A stretch of 64,000 bases of DNA, from positions 4,340,001-4,404,000 of the forward strand of contig NZ_JAJJMO010000001.1 of assembly GCF_020905345.1 (NCBI RefSeq), in the 5' to 3' direction. The position numbers and the translations under genes are program-made. Below the pieces are notes generated by a model. That model had not been told where the DNA came from. It was given only the letters and a program-made list of their open reading frames with translations, and did no database searches. Positions 8,523 through 17,646 of this stretch are shown piece after piece. Each line of letters begins with the position of its first letter. Positions within the stretch are counted from its first letter, which is position 1. This DNA comes from Flavobacterium pisciphilum (GTDB lineage Bacteria; Bacteroidota; Bacteroidia; Flavobacteriales; Flavobacteriaceae).

Positions 8523-9788
8523 TTAGTTATTAGTCTTATTTATAAAGGCAGAAATATTTGTTCTTATTTCTTCTTGCCACGATTTAATGTGGCCTTTTTC
8601 ATTTATATCGAGTAACAAAACGCTACAATGTTTATCTCCGACTAAACCGCCAAAATCCAAAAAAGTTCCTGACTTTCCATTTTCTTTTTTACCTGGATAT
8701 ACCAAAGCTACTTTTTTGGCTCTATAATATTCATGGTAAACGTACATTTGACGTAAATCATCTGGAGAAGGATTACTGCCATTTAGATTTTTCCATTTGG
8801 TATCTAAAACAATATTACCCGTTGAAGTTTCAATAACAATATCTGGGATCATTCGAGTTTTTCTACCAGTTTCAGGTCTCCAAAAATATTTTAGAGATTG
8901 AGAGATTACCTTTGTAACTCCTTCTGTTTTTTTTCTTAGACTTATATAAATGAATTGTTCCCAAAGTAAATTCATATCAAACATTAGAGCTAAGACATGA
9001 TTTTTACCTTTGCTAACATCAGGATGGTATTTTAATAATAATAATTTTGCTATTTCAATTGCTTTCTTATAGTGCTGATTTTTTCGATTAAAATGTATTT
9101 TATCAAATGTAGCTTCCGTTACTTTAATATCTGGCATTTCAGGAAAGTTTAGCAATAGAGATCCGATACGACTGTGAAGATCATTGTTTGTGTTGATTTG
9201 TTTCAACAGTTTTAAAGCTTTATACAAAATAAAATGCAGTTCATGTTCTACATCATAGGTTGTATGTTTCACATAAAAGCGTTCTTGATGAGTTAAATTA
9301 TATTGAATCTGTTTAGCAAATTGTAAACTTCCTTTTAATGCTGTTACATTAGCTTCCCTTTTCCTATATTTTTTAATTAATCCGTTATGAATTAAATATT
9401 CTAATTCTTTAAGATATAGTTCCAAATACAAGTCTAAGATTGTGTTGGGTTTGATTTTTAAATTACTTGAACTTGTAGATTTTACATCGAAACTTCCAAC
9501 GGCTTTAAGCATACCAATTAATAAATCACGCCATTTATTATCTTCCGAAATCGAGAGTGGTTTTCTATCCGCTTTAGGTAATACTTCAATTAGAGTACTG
9601 CCAACTTGAATTACACCAACATGTTCATTGAATTGAACCCCATGATGAACCAATTTGTAATAAGGCACACCATCACCATAATAGCGTTCAAGAGCTTCGA
9701 ATTGTTCTTTGGATATTTTTTTTTCACCTCTATCATACCGAAGGATTTCATGTTCAAAAACAACTATTTTTTTAGTATATCCAGCCAT
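8523..9788 (-). CDS. mcrC: McrC family 5-methylcytosine restriction subunit
   Basis: This is the nuclease subunit of a modification-dependent McrBC system. The 421-aa protein has the usual N-terminal partner-interaction half. A C-terminal PD-(D/E)xK core is visible as RMIPDIVIE followed by VLDTKWK, near residues 305-325. Its ATG at 9788 abuts the mcrB stop with no gap, so expression is coupled. McrBC cleaves phage or foreign DNA carrying modified cytosine after GTP-driven translocation by McrB. It is the last gene of the seven-gene defence series. Confidence 0.9.
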   Translation of the reverse strand: MAGYTKKIVVFEHEILRYDRGEKKISKEQFEALERYYGDGVPYYKLVHHGVQFNEHVGVIQVGSTLIEVLPKADRKPLSISEDNKWRDLLIGMLKAVGSFDVKSTSSSNLKIKPNTILDLYLELYLKELEYLIHNGLIKKYRKREANVTALKGSLQFAKQIQYNLTHQERFYVKHTTYDVEHELHFILYKALKLLKQINTNNDLHSRIGSLLLNFPEMPDIKVTEATFDKIHFNRKNQHYKKAIEIAKLLLLKYHPDVSKGKNHVLALMFDMNLLWEQFIYISLRKKTEGVTKVISQSLKYFWRPETGRKTRMIPDIVIETSTGNIVLDTKWKNLNGSNPSPDDLRQMYVYHEYYRAKKVALVYPGKKENGKSGTFLDFGGLVGDKHCSVLLLDINEKGHIKSWQEEIRTNISAFINKTNN

Positions 9789-12458
9789 CTATTTTAGTAA
9801 TGTTGCAATAGCCATTTTCATTTCTTCATCTTCAAATAATAAAATATCCTTTATATTATAGATGGTTTTTTCAGTGAAATCAGATCCATCATAATCATGA
9901 AATTCAGCAAATAAAATATCATTTTCTTCAGAATTAATCGGCTCAAAAAAGCCTTGACCTAAGATCAATCCTATTTTACCATAATCTCCAAAGAAATATT
10001 CTTGTAAAAGAGGAATAATTTTATTTCTGAATGCTAATTTTAAATCATCAAAATTATTTACTGCCATAAAATAACTATGCCCAATAGTATGATCTTTATC
10101 TATTAAATATTCAATACGTTTGTTGATTTTTTCCAACAGTTTTTTTAAATCTACTCCATTAACAGAAAAAGAATCAAAATAAGAAATATTAGATTTGTCT
10201 TTTTCTTTTTTCATTGTTTCCCAGACACTAACCTTATTAGTACGCCACTCTTCAGAAACTTCTAACAACGAAAATAATTCATTTTCTTTTTCAACGAATT
10301 TTTTATCCTGCCATCCAACAAACTCATATTTCCATAATAAACGGCAATACATTCCAGACGGAGTTAGCAAGTTTGCTTGAGGCAACATTTCCTCAAAACT
10401 AAATCTTCTTCGTAAGGCAGTATCTAATGCTTCGATACTTCTGTCAGCAGTATTCATAGTACCAATAATATATAAATTTGAAGGTACGCCAAATTCTTCT
10501 TGGCTATAGGGTAAAGTTATATCAGCAATCTCATTTTCTCTGCCTAAACGTTTGTCATCTTCAATTAAAGTTATTAACTCTCCAAAAACATTCGACACAT
10601 TGCATCGATTTATTTCATCTAAAAATATAACATGAATGTTGCCCGTTACAGCAGCTTTTTCAAAAGCAATTCTTCTTTTTTCTTTGGTCTTACTCAGACA
10701 ATCTTTGAGATTAATAAAACCCGCCTTTTGTGCTGCTTTTTCGCAAGCATTGTAAAAGATCCCTTTTCTAGTCTCATAGATTAAATTTTTAGATTCTTCA
10801 TCGTCTAATGTGTCAGAATCGTTTAACCTTGGTTTTATCCCCTCAATAAAATCTTCATAACTCAAACTTTGGTGACAGGTTGTAAAAGTATATTCCTTGC
10901 TCTTCGTATTGTCGCTTATTTTGAATTCTTCGTAGGCTTCTATGAGAGGGGGAAATTCTGATTGAAATTCAGCTCTGCTATCTAACCTCCATTCAGAATT
11001 TGATTCTTTATAGAAAACTTTTTCACCTACACGTTTCGCTAATTTTACATTTATGCAATTATCTACAGTATGATTTTGCAAACTACTCCATAATCGAGTT
11101 TTTAAACTTTTAACATTACTAGATCCTAATTTTGCAATGATTAAAGGATGTTGGGCTAAATCAGGAACGATTATTTTTTCTTTTTCAAATAAGACTAGCG
11201 CTATAATTTGCCACCAGGTATAGTTTTTTACAAAAGAGTTATAATCTTTTTCAGTTCCTGTTTTTTCATCTAAATCCCAATATTTTATAATTTGCTGAAG
11301 TTCATAGGTTTTCCCAGTTCCTGGAGGCCCGTAAAGAATTTGGTTTTTTGGAATATACATATTAGTAGCTATAGTATTAGTTTGTACAGGATTTTTTTCT
11401 TGACTTGATTGGGTATCATCATTCCATATTATCTCAATATCTGATTTTTTGGTAACTTCCTTTATAGTTTGCATATATCCGCCAAAATCAACTTCAAAAG
11501 GTTTAAAGTCTTCTTCCCATTGTATTTCGAGGTTTTGACCGTCGTTTAGATTCCGTATTACAATTCCCCTAGCTTTTATTGCCATAACTGCTTTTGTCTT
11601 TTCTCGAACAAATGCTGATTTAATAGCTATATTACTTCCTGCAGGAACACCATTTACCTCCTTATTAAATTTGTCTGTATATCCGTTAGTCCAAATGCTT
11701 TCTTTTATGAAACGCCCTGTTTGATCTTGTGGATTTTCAGTATCCCAAAATGCTCCAACAAGAAAATACTTTTCACTACTTTTATATTCACAAAAAAAGG
11801 TATCATAAAAACGTCGTAATCCAATTTGTTTGTGCGTAACTGTTGTTGGAAGATTATTTGCTGCTTTAAAGAAAAAATCTAAAACAGGATCTTTCATTTT
11901 AGCGCCATTTCCTCTTTTATCTAAATTATCAATAAATTGTTCTTTAATTGAATTATCTATAAAATCATTATCTATTAACTTTAATTTGCTGTTTTCAAAA
12001 GTTAATTGAATATCCTCTGAATTTTCTATAACATCTTGACTTTTGACAATTTTAATTGATCTGTATAATTCAGGATTTTTATAAAATTGAGAATCTGACA
12101 AATCAGTTAGTGGAATATTTTTTAACAATTCTAATTTAAAAAAAGCTTTACTTCGAGCAGATCTTGAAGTTAGGACTGCCAATGCTTTAGTTAGGTATAA
12201 GTATTTTAATGCAATTAATTGTGAAACGTTAATTCCTAGATCACGATTTAACACATCAAATTTTAAAATATCTTTACCATTTTTAATATTCCATTCTCGG
12301 GCTTTCCAAAACTGTATTTTGTCGCCACCAATCAAATAGACGAAATCACCTATTTTCAAATCTCCATACCAAGATGAACCTTGAGGAGCTATATAATAAC
12401 CATCATTTATTTGATTTATATCTATTTTTTGTGAAATTTTACCGAAAAATATATTCAT
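9789..12458 (-). CDS. mcrB: McrB family AAA+ GTPase, restriction subunit
   Basis: This 889-aa protein has a large variable N-terminal region of about 370 residues. The region opens with a fold resembling EVE/PUA modified-base readers ([19 protein letters not shown]) and probably recognises modified DNA. The AAA+ motor follows: Walker A GPPGTGKT near residue 377, Walker [10 protein letters not shown] near 612 and the McrB signature MNTADRS near 667 with RRRF after it. It forms a ring that activates McrC, encoded immediately downstream. The gene starts 13 bp after the dCTP deaminase stop on the same strand. Confidence 0.9.
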   Translation of the reverse strand: MNIFFGKISQKIDINQINDGYYIAPQGSSWYGDLKIGDFVYLIGGDKIQFWKAREWNIKNGKDILKFDVLNRDLGINVSQLIALKYLYLTKALAVLTSRSARSKAFFKLELLKNIPLTDLSDSQFYKNPELYRSIKIVKSQDVIENSEDIQLTFENSKLKLIDNDFIDNSIKEQFIDNLDKRGNGAKMKDPVLDFFFKAANNLPTTVTHKQIGLRRFYDTFFCEYKSSEKYFLVGAFWDTENPQDQTGRFIKESIWTNGYTDKFNKEVNGVPAGSNIAIKSAFVREKTKAVMAIKARGIVIRNLNDGQNLEIQWEEDFKPFEVDFGGYMQTIKEVTKKSDIEIIWNDDTQSSQEKNPVQTNTIATNMYIPKNQILYGPPGTGKTYELQQIIKYWDLDEKTGTEKDYNSFVKNYTWWQIIALVLFEKEKIIVPDLAQHPLIIAKLGSSNVKSLKTRLWSSLQNHTVDNCINVKLAKRVGEKVFYKESNSEWRLDSRAEFQSEFPPLIEAYEEFKISDNTKSKEYTFTTCHQSLSYEDFIEGIKPRLNDSDTLDDEESKNLIYETRKGIFYNACEKAAQKAGFINLKDCLSKTKEKRRIAFEKAAVTGNIHVIFLDEINRCNVSNVFGELITLIEDDKRLGRENEIADITLPYSQEEFGVPSNLYIIGTMNTADRSIEALDTALRRRFSFEEMLPQANLLTPSGMYCRLLWKYEFVGWQDKKFVEKENELFSLLEVSEEWRTNKVSVWETMKKEKDKSNISYFDSFSVNGVDLKKLLEKINKRIEYLIDKDHTIGHSYFMAVNNFDDLKLAFRNKIIPLLQEYFFGDYGKIGLILGQGFFEPINSEENDILFAEFHDYDGSDFTEKTIYNIKDILLFEDEEMKMAIATLLK

Positions 12459-12471
12459 GCTCTTTATTTAG

Positions 12472-14466
12472 TTATTTCGAAATTTCACTTTTTACTTTTT
12501 CAAATAATTCTGGCTGTTTCTTGAATTTCTCACTTAATTTTTTAATATCTTCTTCATTAAATCGTTCTCTTGGTGAAATATTTGTGAGTATTTTTAATTC
12601 ATCTTTGTATGCCATAAAAGGCTCATATAATTTATGAAAAGCTCGACCAACAGCACCTTGAAACATTATTAACTGTGGGTTGTACGTTTCATTAATACCA
12701 TTTTTTAAAGTATGTTTAGTTGCTATTCCGGGATATGGATCAATATAAAAAACTTTCTTAATACCTAATTGAAATGCTTTCTTTGAACACAACTCACATG
12801 GACTTGCAGTTGTAAATAAATTACCGCCTTTAAGTCCATTGCCACCATTCTTAGTAATTTGCATCATTGCATTTTCTTCTGCATGTAGTGATCTTGTGTG
12901 TACTTGGTTTTTTTCTTTTTCGTACGTGTTTTGAACTGATTTAAAACAAAATGGACAGTTTTTACCCTCAAGATTTACCGCCACATTTTTTAAATCTTTA
13001 TAATCCTCTTGTAGAAAATCTTTAAAGGTTCTAACATTATCATTTTCATCTCTAAATTCACCGCCTGATTTTTCATAGTCACTAAATAAATTTGAAGGAG
13101 AAGGTGTTAACAAATTTTCAACATTTCTTAAGTTACATGGTATTTGATGTTGTGCAACATCATTCCATCCAATAGATTTGACAGAATAATTTTCATCAGT
13201 AACAACAGCTCCGACTTGTCTTGAAATACAACCCGAATTAAATTTAGCATTATATGCTACCTGCATACACCTTTCAATACCAGTAGGTGTAATAATGCCA
13301 GGTTGATGTATTAAAGATGTTAATTTAACTAATTGTCTATCAATGCTTAAAAAGTCATAGTTACTAGTTGATTGCGGTTTTTCCTTTTTTCCTTGCTCTG
13401 TATTTGAAAAATAAATATGGTAATCACTTTTTTGAATACAATTTTCGGTGTCAGGTGAGGAGAATTCCCCTTTGTTTACATCGCCACCATCATATTCATT
13501 TTCATCTAAAAATAAAATTTGATTTGAATGTTTTAAAACACTATCGTTGTCTAAATGCTTATATTTATCTCTTATCTGTTTTTCAACATATTCTCGTCTT
13601 TCTATGTCACTTTTGTTAGTTGCAATCATGTAAAAAGCAGAATATTTTTCTTTGAAATACATTAATTCTAAAGAGTTTTTTAAGGCATCAATTACAATTT
13701 TTGTATTCTCGGAATTTGCTTTCCAAACTTTTATTAATTTATTAATTGTTTCAGCAACGGTATAAATGTTATCTAGAGTTTTATCTTTTTTCTGAATATT
13801 GTGTTCAAGGTTTCTTACAGTACCATATTCTCTTAAATTATTTGCTAAATCATGAACCAATCTTGTTCGCTTGGTGATGTCATAATTGTTCAAAATTTCA
13901 TAAAACTCTTTTGAGAATTGTTCAAAGAAATTAAAGTAAAATTCAAAAAAATCAGGATCGTCTTTTTTTTCTTTTAAGCAAACATTTAAATCATTACAGC
14001 TTAATTCAATTAATTTCTCAAACCATTTTTTATTTTTATTTAGAAAATCGCCAATTTTATTAATTAAAATGCTGTCAATTTTTAAGTCAAATCGATTAGT
14101 GAACTTCTTAAAAGTGCCATTTTCGCCATTTTGAAAAATAATGTCAATAATATTTTTAATCGATGAATTAATGTCTTCTTTGTTCTCAATTATTCCTTGA
14201 TGAAATAAATGCAAGAGTAAAACATCTTTATAATAAATGACATGAAACTGTTTCCAGTTATCTGAATGACTTAAATAATTACAACATATTTCAAATTTTA
14301 TTTCTTCTGCTTCTAATGAATTTCTTTTGACTGAATTTAAAATATTATTGTCGAAATTATCTGACAAAAGCCATTTAGCAATTTCTGAACAACCTGAGCC
14401 CACTCTACCTGTTAATCCAATAATCGTAAAGTCTTTTCGTAAAGAATATAGTTTTTTTAATTTCAT
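12472..14466 (-). CDS. anti-phage dCTP deaminase (AvcD/DCD-like)
   Basis: The 664-aa protein couples an N-terminal P-loop (GLTGRVGSGCS, residues 17-27) to a C-terminal zinc deaminase domain. The deaminase carries H528-A-E530 and P-C557-E-L-C560, the classic dCMP/dCTP deaminase metal and proton-shuttle residues. This two-domain layout is that of the anti-phage dCTP deaminases, which deplete dCTP and dCMP during infection and starve phage replication. The start codon overlaps the preceding small gene by 4 bp (ATGA). It sits between the type I R-M genes and mcrBC, so nucleotide depletion and DNA cleavage are probably co-expressed. Confidence 0.87.
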   Translation of the reverse strand: MKLKKLYSLRKDFTIIGLTGRVGSGCSEIAKWLLSDNFDNNILNSVKRNSLEAEEIKFEICCNYLSHSDNWKQFHVIYYKDVLLLHLFHQGIIENKEDINSSIKNIIDIIFQNGENGTFKKFTNRFDLKIDSILINKIGDFLNKNKKWFEKLIELSCNDLNVCLKEKKDDPDFFEFYFNFFEQFSKEFYEILNNYDITKRTRLVHDLANNLREYGTVRNLEHNIQKKDKTLDNIYTVAETINKLIKVWKANSENTKIVIDALKNSLELMYFKEKYSAFYMIATNKSDIERREYVEKQIRDKYKHLDNDSVLKHSNQILFLDENEYDGGDVNKGEFSSPDTENCIQKSDYHIYFSNTEQGKKEKPQSTSNYDFLSIDRQLVKLTSLIHQPGIITPTGIERCMQVAYNAKFNSGCISRQVGAVVTDENYSVKSIGWNDVAQHQIPCNLRNVENLLTPSPSNLFSDYEKSGGEFRDENDNVRTFKDFLQEDYKDLKNVAVNLEGKNCPFCFKSVQNTYEKEKNQVHTRSLHAEENAMMQITKNGGNGLKGGNLFTTASPCELCSKKAFQLGIKKVFYIDPYPGIATKHTLKNGINETYNPQLIMFQGAVGRAFHKLYEPFMAYKDELKILTNISPRERFNEEDIKKLSEKFKKQPELFEKVKSEISK

Positions 14467-14726
14467 AATTGGTTTCTTAGTTGGATTGTAGCTACCATTT
14501 GGTCTACATTATTTGCATGATGTTTAATGTTGTTAATTATAATTGAAACTCTTGTAAAAGTTCCACCAGGAACCTCAATTAAACTTGTTTTGACAGTACC
14601 TTTTTGAGTTAATTCAAACATTGCTATTTTGAATTCATTCATTATTTTTAAATCTTTTTCCATAATTTTTTGTTTATTATAATCTGTTATTTCTTCAATT
14701 ATAATTACAATTTTAGGATAAGTCAA
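14463..14726 (-). CDS. small protein of unknown function coupled to the dCTP deaminase
   Basis: The product is up to 87 aa. A TTG at 14726 gives the longest frame, 30 bp after hsdS; an ATG at 14663 would give 66 aa. Residues 5-13 are a short hydrophobic strand (KIVIIIEEI) and the rest is mixed polar, with no recognised family. The stop overlaps the deaminase start (ATGA), so the pair is translationally coupled. In the Vibrio AvcID system the deaminase is held inactive by an upstream RNA. A protein regulator or partner of the deaminase would be a reasonable guess here, but it is only inference. Confidence 0.55.
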   Translation of the reverse strand: MTYPKIVIIIEEITDYNKQKIMEKDLKIMNEFKIAMFELTQKGTVKTSLIEVPGGTFTRVSIIINNIKHHANNVDQMVATIQLRNQL

Positions 14727-14756
14727 TAGTTTTTATAAAAGAAAATGATTTATTTT

Positions 14757-16103
14757 TCAGAGCTTCACTTTTTTTGTAACCACTTTCTTTTTCTCCACTT
14801 TAATAGACAGCCCTTTCAACTCCTGTATTTGTTGCAACAATTCTCTAGCATCTCCATCCGTATCTAATTGCTCTACTAACTCGCCTTTAAACGCTTTATG
14901 TAAAATAGCTTGTGGCAAAGTATCTATTTTTTTTTTGAGGGTTTCGTATTGTTTTTCTATAGCATCGGCTTTGGTAAACAAGCTTTCAATAGATCTAATT
15001 ATTTCTATTTTTTCTTTTAATGAAGGTAATTTTATATCAATATCCTTAAAGCTGTTTTGAGAAATATTTCTCATTGAAAGTTGGTTTCCAGTAGCTCTTG
15101 ACTCGATTTCAGATCTTCCTTTTTTAGTTTTTAAATAGTAATTTAAATATTTTTTATTAAGTTCTTCTTTAAAATTAATTCGCCAAACTTTATCACTTAG
15201 CATTATATCGAAATCAATTTCATGTACAATTACGGATGAGCCTACGAGTTCTAAAGTATTTGCTCTTGAAATTAAAAAATCCCCTTTTTTTATAAAAAAA
15301 GCATTGTTTATTCTGCTTTTATCTTCGACTGTTTTAGTTTCTTTTTGATTAAATTGATTCCAAGTAACGGCACTTATTTTTACTAAACCAACTTGACCTT
15401 GACTCACTGATGTTTCAAGACATAAAAAACTTTTTCCTGCTTGAATAGAATCAATTAAATTACCAACTTTCATTTCCTTCCATTCCTCCAACTCCTTCCC
15501 AACTCTCCAACTCTCTGTCAATTTTCCAGTAACGGCTTGCGTCAAGACTTGCTGTCTGAAGTCTTTAAGCAAAACAGGAATAGTTGCCATACTAGTTTTT
15601 ATGCTTTCCAATTGATCAAAAAGACATTCTAGTTTGGTTACTATTCGGTTTTGCTCATTCAATGGTGGGAGGGGGATATAAATAGAAGCTAAATCAGTTT
15701 TATTAAATCCATTTTGGGCGGTTCTTTGTATTGATAAAATTGGCTCTTGGAACAGATTAGATTTTAATATCCATTTTACGAAACTTTTATTCATGTTTTG
15801 GGGTATATCAACTTTTGCAAGCGCTACATTATAAGAACCTTCCATTCCCGTAACTATTCTTCCAATTGAAGCTCCATATCTTGCTATAAGAATATCATCC
15901 TTTTGACATGTCATTAATTTCCCTGTATCAGGAATATAAGTTGGAACTGGTTTTTTTCCAAAATCTCTAATTTGTAAAAGTCTTATATATCCATCTCTAG
16001 GTTCATCTATAAAAACTGATTTCGGTGGTTGCGTCCCGCCATTTATATCGAAGATGTCTGTAAATGGAATTTCAACCCAGTTTTTTGGCAATTGCTTTTC
16101 CAT
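14757..16103 (-). CDS. hsdS: type I restriction-modification specificity subunit HsdS
   Basis: This 448-aa protein has two target-recognition domains, roughly residues 1-170 and 200-385. Each is followed by a helical spacer: LPPLNEQNRIVTKLECLFDQLESIK and the related SLKEKIEIIRSIESLFTKAD. The two half-sites determine the bipartite DNA target read by HsdM and HsdR. Its ATG shares one base with the hsdM stop (TAATG). Only one hsdS is present, and I see no inverted partial copies nearby that would allow specificity switching by shuffling. Confidence 0.92.
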   Translation of the reverse strand: MEKQLPKNWVEIPFTDIFDINGGTQPPKSVFIDEPRDGYIRLLQIRDFGKKPVPTYIPDTGKLMTCQKDDILIARYGASIGRIVTGMEGSYNVALAKVDIPQNMNKSFVKWILKSNLFQEPILSIQRTAQNGFNKTDLASIYIPLPPLNEQNRIVTKLECLFDQLESIKTSMATIPVLLKDFRQQVLTQAVTGKLTESWRVGKELEEWKEMKVGNLIDSIQAGKSFLCLETSVSQGQVGLVKISAVTWNQFNQKETKTVEDKSRINNAFFIKKGDFLISRANTLELVGSSVIVHEIDFDIMLSDKVWRINFKEELNKKYLNYYLKTKKGRSEIESRATGNQLSMRNISQNSFKDIDIKLPSLKEKIEIIRSIESLFTKADAIEKQYETLKKKIDTLPQAILHKAFKGELVEQLDTDGDARELLQQIQELKGLSIKVEKKKVVTKKVKL

Positions 16104-17563
16104 TAACTTAATTCTTTTATCATTGCATTTAATTGCTCAGTAATACTTTGCAATTCTAAAAGAGCTTCTCTAGCAATATCAATAGGTTCACCTAAATCAT
16201 TAGAGTTTGTTAAAGAACTATCTGCAATTAGGCCTAAATCTAAATTGAAATTCTTTTTTTCAATTTCAGTACGAGAAATACTTAGCCATCTTTCGTCTTT
16301 AATAGTTTTTCTTTTTTCATCAGAAACTAATCCATTATAGTCTTTTTCTACTTTGTCAAAAGATATTCCACCGGTGTATGCCAACACAAAATCTTTAAAG
16401 GCTTTTTCTGTAAAAGGCGTGCGCTTTCCATAGCTTGGTGCATTGGTACGCATATCATAAAACCAAACATTTTGTGTATTATTGGTTTCTGTTTTTTCTC
16501 TGGTAAAAAATAAAACATTAGTTTTTACACCAGCAGCGTAGAAAATACCAGTTGGCAAACGTAAAATAGTATGCAAATTGCATTTGTCCATTAGGTCACG
16601 ACGTATTTTTTGTCCGTCGCCATCTTCAAACAATACATTATCTGGTAATATAACCGCAGCTCTTGCTTTCCCATCTTTTTTTAAACTACGGTAAATATGC
16701 TGCAAAAAATTCAATTGCTTGTTACTTGTAGGAAACGTAAAATCATCACGAGTAGGGCGTTCGCCTCCTTGTTTCGTTCCAAATGGAGGATTTGCTAACA
16801 CACCGTCAAAATCCTTGAGAGTTTTACCAAATTCAGTCAAAGTATCTCCTAGATAAATTTTGCTTTCCATTCCATGTAAACGAGCGTTCATCAATGCTAA
16901 ACGATGCGCATCAGGAACTAATTCTACTCCTGAAAATGCTTGATTTGTTTGGAAGTTTCTATCTTTTTCAGATAAATGGTAATAATTGTCGTATTTAGAA
17001 CGTAAATAATGATCAGCTGAAATCATGAATCCAAAAGTTCCAGCTGCTGGGTCTGTCCAACGTTCACCCAATTTTGGGGCTATCAAATCGACCATAATGT
17101 TAATTAGTGAGCGAGGAGTAAAATATTGTCCTGCACCACTTTTCTTTTCGCCTGCATTTTTCTCTAATAAACTCTCGTAAATGTCTCCCATGACATCACG
17201 GTCGTTCTCTTCATACCAATCGAGTTTATCAATAGCAGTTACAATAGAGCGAAAGTTTACAGGTTTACGTAAACTAGTTGAAGCATTACTGTATATTTCT
17301 TTGATGCTTTGGCTATTGGTTTTGGTGCTTACGGTCGCTAGAAATTCACGATAGCGAGCAAAAGCTTTATTATTGTCGTGTTCTTTTACAAAATATTGCC
17401 ATTGGTATTCGGCAGGAATGTGCTCATCAAATCCTTTTACTTCACTTAGTTTTAAAAAAAGAATATAGGTTAACTCGTTTAAGTATTCGTGATAGGTTAC
17501 ACCATCGTCACGTAATACATTACAAAGATTCCAGAGTTTGTTGGCTATTTCTTGTGCGCTCAT
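16103..17563 (-). CDS. hsdM: type I restriction-modification DNA methyltransferase HsdM
   Basis: This 486-aa N6-adenine methyltransferase subunit has an N-terminal helical HsdM domain. The SAM-binding motif I region reads TDPAAGTFGFMISA, and the catalytic motif IV is NPPFG near residue 258. It protects host DNA at the sites set by HsdS and forms the M2S core of the restriction complex. It lies between hsdR (83 bp upstream) and hsdS (1-bp overlap). Length and motifs are normal, so it looks intact. Confidence 0.95.
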   Translation of the reverse strand: MSAQEIANKLWNLCNVLRDDGVTYHEYLNELTYILFLKLSEVKGFDEHIPAEYQWQYFVKEHDNNKAFARYREFLATVSTKTNSQSIKEIYSNASTSLRKPVNFRSIVTAIDKLDWYEENDRDVMGDIYESLLEKNAGEKKSGAGQYFTPRSLINIMVDLIAPKLGERWTDPAAGTFGFMISADHYLRSKYDNYYHLSEKDRNFQTNQAFSGVELVPDAHRLALMNARLHGMESKIYLGDTLTEFGKTLKDFDGVLANPPFGTKQGGERPTRDDFTFPTSNKQLNFLQHIYRSLKKDGKARAAVILPDNVLFEDGDGQKIRRDLMDKCNLHTILRLPTGIFYAAGVKTNVLFFTREKTETNNTQNVWFYDMRTNAPSYGKRTPFTEKAFKDFVLAYTGGISFDKVEKDYNGLVSDEKRKTIKDERWLSISRTEIEKKNFNLDLGLIADSSLTNSNDLGEPIDIAREALLELQSITEQLNAMIKELS

Positions 17564-17646
17564 TGTTTATTTGTTGTGAGGATATTCCTCAAATTATGTA
17601 TTATGGGTATTATTTGTTTTTTCTGCAAAGAAGGAAATAATTTTGT

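Noticed and set aside
14757-16103. Invertible hsdS shufflon
   Set aside because: Only one complete hsdS and no partial inverted copies were seen around it.
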